Source: Thaumarchaeota archaeon SCGC AAA007-O23 (GTDB lineage: Archaea > Thermoproteota > Nitrososphaeria > Nitrososphaerales > Nitrosopumilaceae). Taken from it: a DNA stretch of 64,000 bases. Below the pieces are notes generated by a model that saw only the letters and a list, made by a program, of their open reading frames with translations, searched no databases and was not told the origin of the DNA. Position 1 is the first letter of the stretch. Every line of letters starts with the position of its first letter. Location of the stretch: assembly GCA_000402075.1 (NCBI GenBank), contig ARWO01000005.1, positions 1 to 64,000 of the forward strand, in the 5' to 3' direction. A program made the translations under genes and the position numbers. Below are positions 58,856-64,000 of this stretch, piece after piece.

Positions 58856-61742
58856 ATGGAAATAAACTGGAATGCAATTGATAAAAAATGGCAAAAAAAA
58901 TGGTTAGAAAATAATGATCATGAAACTGACTCTAACAATAAAGAAAAAAATTCATAACCGTAGCATATCCTTACCCAAACTCACCACAGCATATAGGTCA
59001 TGGTAGAACATACACCATTGCAGACGTTCATTCGAGATATTTGAGGATGAAAGGATTTAATGTGTTATTTCCAATGGGATTTCACTACACTGGTACACCA
59101 ATTCTTGGTATGGCAAAAAGAGTAGAAGCGAACGATACTGAATTAATTGAGGGATTCAAAACGTTATACAACGTTCCTGAAGATAAAATTAAGGAGTTTG
59201 TGGAGCCTGTAAAGATTGCTGATTATTTTCATGAAGAGATTAAATCGGGTATGATTGAGATGGGCTACTCTATTGATTGGAGAAGAGAATTTACTACAAT
59301 TGATCCTGCTTACCAAAAATTCATAGAGTGGCAATTTAGAAATCTAAAAGAAAAAAATCACATTGTGCAAGGTTCGCATCCTGTTGGATGGTGTCCAAAG
59401 GATCAAAATCCAGTTTCACAGCATGACACACTTGGGGATGTTGAACCTGATTTCACGGAATACATTGTCATTAAATTTGATTTGAACGGAGTAAAAATTC
59501 CTGTCGCTACATTAAGACCTGAAACATTATTTGGGGTAACAAATATTTGGATAAATCCTCAAGTTATGTATCAAAAAATCAAAGTGAATGATGAGATTTG
59601 GATTACTAGTCCAGAATGTGCACGAAAATTAGAATTCCTAGAAAAAAAATTGAAGTGATAGAAGATGTTATGGGAAGTGACTTTGTTGGCCAAAGTGTTA
59701 AAGCTCCACATAGTTCTGATTCAGTATTGATTTTGCCAGCCAGTTTTGTAAAAAGTGATAATGGAACAGGAATTGTGATGTCTGTTCCTGCACATGCACC
59801 GTTTGATTACCAAGCTCTACTAGATTCCAAATCTGGAAAAAACAAATCAATAAACAACGATCTTCTAAAGAATATTCAAAATATTGAACCAATTTCTATG
59901 ATAAATACAGATGGCCTTGGTAACATTCCTGCAAAAGACATTGTAGAAAAGATGGGAATTTCACACCAAGATGACCCAAAATTAGAAGAAGCCACAAAAG
60001 AGATCTACTCAAAAGAATTCTATGATGGAATTCTAGCGAATAATACAAAACAATTTGCAGGAAAAAAAATTTCTGAAGCAAAAGACGAGGTTAAAGAATG
60101 GATTACAAAAATTGGAAGTGCTGATATTCTATTAGAACTGACAAATTCTCCAGTAAAATGTCGTTGTGGAACTGAATGTGTTGTGAAATTATTGAGTAAT
60201 CAATGGTTTTTAGATTATTCAGATAAAGACTGGAAACAGAAGGCTCATAGATGCTTTGAGGGAATGAATATTCTTCCTAATGAAATACGTTCTGAGTTTG
60301 ATAAAGTTCTTGATTGGCTTAGAGAAAGGGCTTGTGCAAGGCAGCATGGATTAGGAACGAAAGTTCCATGGGATAAGGAATGGTTGGTTGAAAGTTTGGC
60401 TGATTCTGTTATTTACATGGCATTCTATATTATCTCGAAATATGTTAACAAAAAAGAAATTAATGGAAATGATCTAACTGACGAATTTTTTGATTATGTT
60501 TTTTATGGAAAAAAAGATTCGGGAGAAATTGCAAATAAAATAAACATTACAAAAGAAAAATTAGAAGGAATTCGAAATGACTTTCTATACTTTTATCCAG
60601 TTGATTCTAGGCACTCCGGTAGGGATTTGGTTCCAAATCATCTAACATTTTTTGTTTTAAATCATGTCGCACTTTTCCCAGAGGAAAATTGGCCGCAAGA
60701 AATTGTTGTCAACGGTTCAGTCCTAATGGCAGGAAAGAAAATGTCAAAGTCGATGGGAAATATTATTCCGCTAAGAGATGCGGTAAGAAAACATGGTGCT
60801 GATCCAATACGTCTAACAATTTTAATTTCTGCAGAATTATTACAAGATGCTGATTTTAATGTTGAAGCAATTAATGGAATTAAAAACAAACTTGAATCGA
60901 TGTATGAAAATTCTACCAAAACTAAAGCGGAAGAAATTCCAGAACTAGAACCGGAAGACAAATGGATACTTAGTATGTTACAAAATTTAGCCGTCAATGT
61001 AAGTCAATCATTGGATAAGATCAGGCTTAGAGAAGCATTGCACCATATTTTGTATGATTTTGATTCTAAACTGCAATGGTATATTAAAAGAACAAAATCA
61101 AAACAAAGAACAAATATTTCTGGAATTCTTCACAAAATTTTATCGTCCAGAGTTTTAATGCTCTCGCCTTTTGCCCCACACATAGCAGAAGAAATATGGG
61201 AAAAACTAGGTAATTCAGAATTAGCTTCAAAATCAGCGTGGCCTTCATCTATTGGAATAGAAATTGATTCAAAATCAATTCAAACTGAAACGTTGCTGAA
61301 ATCAATTATTGATGACATTAACAGTATTCTAAAAGTAACTAAAATTTCGCCAAAAAAAATTACAATTTACACTGCAGAACAATGGAAATCTAAAGCCTAT
61401 AATTCAATTCTTAAAAATGTGCTAGATGGTCAAACGAACATAGGTACAATCATAAAATCATTAATTGCAAATAAGGAAACAGAGCAAATCAAAAAAGATC
61501 CTGATTTTGTAAAAAAAACACTCAACGACATTCTATCGGAACCTGTTGAACTAAGAAAGGGAAGAATGAATATTGGACAAATAGATGAAAAGCAAATAAT
61601 TAGTTCAGAATTATCATCACTTGTAAAAAATGACTATGATGTTGAGCTTAGTGTTTTTTCCGAATCAGACTCTGAAAAATATGATCCTAAAAATAAAGCA
61701 AAAGTCGCTAGGCCATTCAAGCCAGCAATACTAATCGAATAG
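58856..61742 (+). CDS. leuS: Leucyl-tRNA synthetase, frameshifted twice (about 962 aa)
   Basis: Three frames together make one class I enzyme. Frame 1 starts MEINWNAIDKKW and ends at 58957. Frame 2 contains YPYPNSPQHIGHGRTYT (HIGH) and ends at 59658. Frame 3 carries the CP1 editing domain and GKKMSKSMGNI (KMSKS). One base added in the A7 run (58944-58950) and one in the A8 run (59642-59649) restores a single frame, with total length divisible by three. LeuRS is essential, so these are probably homopolymer errors unless slippage corrects them. It charges the split tRNA-Leu type seen at 43822. Confidence 0.9.
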
Positions 61743-61780
61743 AGATGGTATTTATTTTGTTAAAATTAGTTTGATTTAGA

Positions 61781-62791
61781 ATGAAAATCGCTGTTATGGG
61801 TATGGGAGTAGCCGGCAGTTATCTAGTTTCTAGATTGAAAAATGACCATGAGGTGGTAGGTTTTGAAAGAATGGATGAGGTTAAACATGACTCAATTTGT
61901 GCGTGGGGATCCATCAAATCTACTATGACAGATTTATGCAAGAAATCAGGTATTGATTTTGAAAAATATGTTGTACATGATGGTAAAAAAATGCATGTTG
62001 ATATGAATAACCAAGAAAGATTTCAAATTGGGTTACATGGATTATGTACATACGAAAAGTTGAGTTTGATTAAGGATTTCATCAAGGATTCTGAAGTTCA
62101 TTTTGGAGTAAATAAAAAACTAGAGGAATTAGAGTCAGAATTTGATATTATAGTTGACTGCACAGGATTTCATCGAATTTATTTGCCAAAATTAGAACAG
62201 GACTTTTGTCTGCCTACATATGAATATAAAATTGAATATGAAAATGGAGTGCCCTTTGATGACTTTTACATAAAACCATTTCCTCATATGTCAGGCTACT
62301 TTTGGTATTTTCCAATGGGTAAGAACCTTGCACATATTGGTGCAGGTGACTATAACAAACAGCACGTAGAAGAAACTAACAAATTCTTTAAGAAGTATGG
62401 AGGTAAGGTAACAAAAACTGTAGGTCGACCCATAAGACTTGCTACGCCAAATATGTGTAAACCATTTTACAAAGGAAAAGTTGTTGGAGTAGGCGAATCT
62501 ATAGGAACTGTCTATCCATTACTTGGTGAGGGAATCATTCCAAGTATGATGTGTGCAGATATTTTTGTTAAAAATCTTGGTAACAATGAAAGTTATGAGA
62601 AAGAAGTTGATGAATATTTCAAGATCTATGGAAAAGTTTTCAATTTTATAAGAACTAAATTACACAATAAATTTAATCTGTTAAGAATGCTGCCTGACCT
62701 TCTTTCCATATTTAGATATATGAAAAAGAATGAAGAAAGATTTGGAATGGAAATTAATATGCGTGACTTGATGAAGGTCGCAAAAGCTTAA
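61781..62791 (+). CDS. FAD-dependent geranylgeranyl-reductase-like oxidoreductase, 336 aa
   Basis: The N-terminal dinucleotide-binding loop MKIAVMGMGVAGSYLV is clear, as is FDIIVDCTGFHRI and VGVGESIGTVYPLLGEGIIPS, near the FAD. It is shorter than the 487-aa relative at 49616. The substrate, likely an isoprenoid or lipid, is inferred from family only. Confidence 0.8.
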   Translation: MKIAVMGMGVAGSYLVSRLKNDHEVVGFERMDEVKHDSICAWGSIKSTMTDLCKKSGIDFEKYVVHDGKKMHVDMNNQERFQIGLHGLCTYEKLSLIKDFIKDSEVHFGVNKKLEELESEFDIIVDCTGFHRIYLPKLEQDFCLPTYEYKIEYENGVPFDDFYIKPFPHMSGYFWYFPMGKNLAHIGAGDYNKQHVEETNKFFKKYGGKVTKTVGRPIRLATPNMCKPFYKGKVVGVGESIGTVYPLLGEGIIPSMMCADIFVKNLGNNESYEKEVDEYFKIYGKVFNFIRTKLHNKFNLLRMLPDLLSIFRYMKKNEERFGMEINMRDLMKVAKA

Positions 62792-63492
62792 CCTAAACTT
62801 ATTGAACCTAATCCTTCACGCATAGTTCCGCTAGACTTTGTGTTGTAATCATATATTATTTCAGAATATTCATGTAAAATTTCTTTCATGGAATCAATTG
62901 AATCATCAAGATAAAAACCTGGACAGTCACCAGTAAACTGAAAAGTAGCGTGAACTCTTGCATTGCCTTTATCATTTTGTAGCCATGTTGAAAATGGATA
63001 CAGATAACAAACTCCAGGTCTAGTTGGGTGAATACCACAAGCACCTTCCTCATCTAGAAATCTGCATTTGATGTGAGTACCATCGTCTGCTTCTGTTTCA
63101 TCTTCCTTTCGTTTCAAATTAATACTAGTTAATGTGGTAGAGCCACCTCCAGGACTTGGTTCCTGCCAGGTAGCTATTACTGTTTCATTTTTTATGAAAT
63201 CAGATGTTTTTTGATATTTCATTCCAGCTCCGATTGTTATCAAATCATCTGAAGTTAAAGGAAGTCTACCTTGCCTTGTGCAGCAGTTTGAACAGTCTGG
63301 CCAATAACATTTCCAAAGAATAAATTTTTTTATTTTAGTCAAAAATGGGATATGAAATACAACATCTCCTATTTTTATAGAATTTTCAGAAACATCATCA
63401 CGTCTTCCTAAATGAAAATCTTTTATTATTGGTTCTATATCCCAGTCCTTTTCTAAAAGTTCTAATGATTTTGCAATCTCATTCTGGGACAC
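62788..63492 (-). CDS. YkgJ-family iron-sulfur/zinc cluster protein, 234 aa
   Basis: Cysteines in WPDCSNCCTRQGRL and CRFLDEEGACGIHPTRPGVC match the YkgJ-type CxxC...CxxC clustered pattern, which usually binds a metal. The rest is alpha/beta. Its stop lies at 62788, overlapping by 4 bp the stop of the convergent reductase gene. Confidence 0.8.
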   Translation of the reverse strand: MSQNEIAKSLELLEKDWDIEPIIKDFHLGRRDDVSENSIKIGDVVFHIPFLTKIKKFILWKCYWPDCSNCCTRQGRLPLTSDDLITIGAGMKYQKTSDFIKNETVIATWQEPSPGGGSTTLTSINLKRKEDETEADDGTHIKCRFLDEEGACGIHPTRPGVCYLYPFSTWLQNDKGNARVHATFQFTGDCPGFYLDDSIDSMKEILHEYSEIIYDYNTKSSGTMREGLGSISLG

Positions 63493-63521
63493 AAATTATA
63501 ACAGTCTAAAATCATGTATTA

Positions 63522-63842
63522 ATGTTGAGTGAAAAAGGCAAATATGCTACAGCAACACAAAATAGAAGAACCGTTTGGGAAAAAATTATCTGGCCGTTAA
63601 TTTTAGAAATTGATGACGTAACATTCAGTGTAAAACAGTATCAAAAAAAACGTGATGAAGCATGTCAAAAAAATAACTATAAAATTTCAGAAATATCAAG
63701 AGGGTTAGCATCATTATTACAGAAAGGAATTATTCTCAAAGAGAATAATATGTATTCAATACATTACAGATTAATCGCGTATATGAGAGTAAAAGCTGAT
63801 TGTGATTACCCTACTGCAATTAATGAGTCAAGAATGAAATGA
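63522..63842 (+). CDS. Hypothetical protein, 106 aa
   Basis: A small, basic, helical protein with a possible winged-helix (FSVKQYQKKRDEACQKNNYK, ISRGLASLLQKGIILKENN). No family assigned. It diverges from the YkgJ-like gene and precedes tRNA-Gln. Confidence 0.5.
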   Translation: MLSEKGKYATATQNRRTVWEKIIWPLILEIDDVTFSVKQYQKKRDEACQKNNYKISEISRGLASLLQKGIILKENNMYSIHYRLIAYMRVKADCDYPTAINESRMK

Positions 63843-63873
63843 TTATATTCTAATTTTTTTGACTTGTGTTTGA

Positions 63874-63945
63874 AGCCCGGTAGTGTAGTGGCAAGCATGG
63901 GGGATTCTGGATCCCTTGACCTCGGTTCGAGTCCGAGCCGGGCTA
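63874..63945 (+). tRNA. tRNA-Gln (CTG)
   Basis: Acceptor AGCCCGG/CCGGGCT, anticodon loop TTCTGGA (anticodon CTG), T arm CTCGG-TTCGAGT-CCGAG, discriminator A. No intron. 72 nt. Confidence 0.94.
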
Positions 63946-63947
63946 AA

Positions 63948-64000
63948 TTATCTAGATGCTTGAGCTATTCGCTCTAATTCGTTCTTTTTCTTCACAGAAG
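63948..64000 (-). CDS. rps7: 30S ribosomal protein uS7, 3' end only
   Basis: The window ends inside a minus-strand frame whose last residues read SVKKKNELERIAQASR, the characteristic C-terminus of archaeal uS7. Only the last 17 codons (including the stop) are present. It ends two bases beyond the tRNA-Gln discriminator. Confidence 0.75.
   Translation of the reverse strand, partial: SVKKKNELERIAQASR

Overview
The window is archaeal and comes from an ammonia-oxidizing thaumarchaeon (Nitrososphaerota, most likely Nitrosopumilales). This rests on amoA and amoB (40885-42107) with divergent amoX (42293), intron-containing tRNAs, archaeal-type PheRS, TrpRS, SerRS, AlaRS and LeuRS, a KEOPS Pcc1 subunit, ribosomal proteins eS1, uS15, P1/L12 and uS7, and a geranylgeranyl reductase for ether lipids. 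The DNA is AT-rich, and promoters show TATA-like boxes close to the start codons, as in leaderless archaeal genes. amoC is not in the window.

The first ~24.9 kb is accessory DNA. It opens with two 63-bp direct repeats, each holding a perfect 26-bp palindrome. It is bracketed by a perfect 29-bp inverted repeat (235-263 and 24912-24940), whose right copy starts at the stop codon of core gene pdxT. From left to right it holds: a minus-strand, translationally coupled operon with HNH and GIY-YIG nucleases and several zinc-finger microproteins (about 2883-4609); a plus-strand block (4666-13876) with an unknown protein, a UvrD-like helicase fused to a RecB/Cas4-type nuclease, a ParB-like protein, a SNF2-type ATPase, a DUF3883-like protein and a PD-(D/E)XK zinc-ribbon protein; an adenine methylase facing a probable restriction enzyme (14184-16149); a CARF-domain regulator with a repeated operator-like motif; a run of very small, overlapping Cys-rich and coiled-coil genes in two related cassettes (16789-22415); and a SacI-like restriction enzyme with a C5-cytosine methylase (22482-24764). 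The plus-strand block at 4666-13876 is the best candidate for an undescribed defence system.

From 24940 on the genes are core: pdxST (vitamin B6), an SPFH protein, tRNA-Trp with two introns, aconitase, an EVE-domain gene with a structured RNA candidate upstream, pheST, trpS, a coaD-like gene, tRNA-Ala, a redoxin, tRNA-Ile, the amo genes, tRNA-Thr and tRNA-Leu, two small membrane proteins that may be additional AMO subunits (45602-46338), uS15, pcc1, serS, eS1, a lipid reductase, a MoxR/VWA pair, P1/L12, alaS, leuS, a YkgJ-like protein, tRNA-Gln and the end of uS7.

Seven apparent single-base frameshifts lie in A/T homopolymers (restriction enzyme 15044-16149, SacI-like enzyme, aconitase 3' end, the adenine methylase beside amoX, the VWA protein, and leuS twice). 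Each is restored by one base. Because leuS is essential, under-called homopolymers in the sequence are the simplest explanation, and the affected genes should not be read as decayed without checking.
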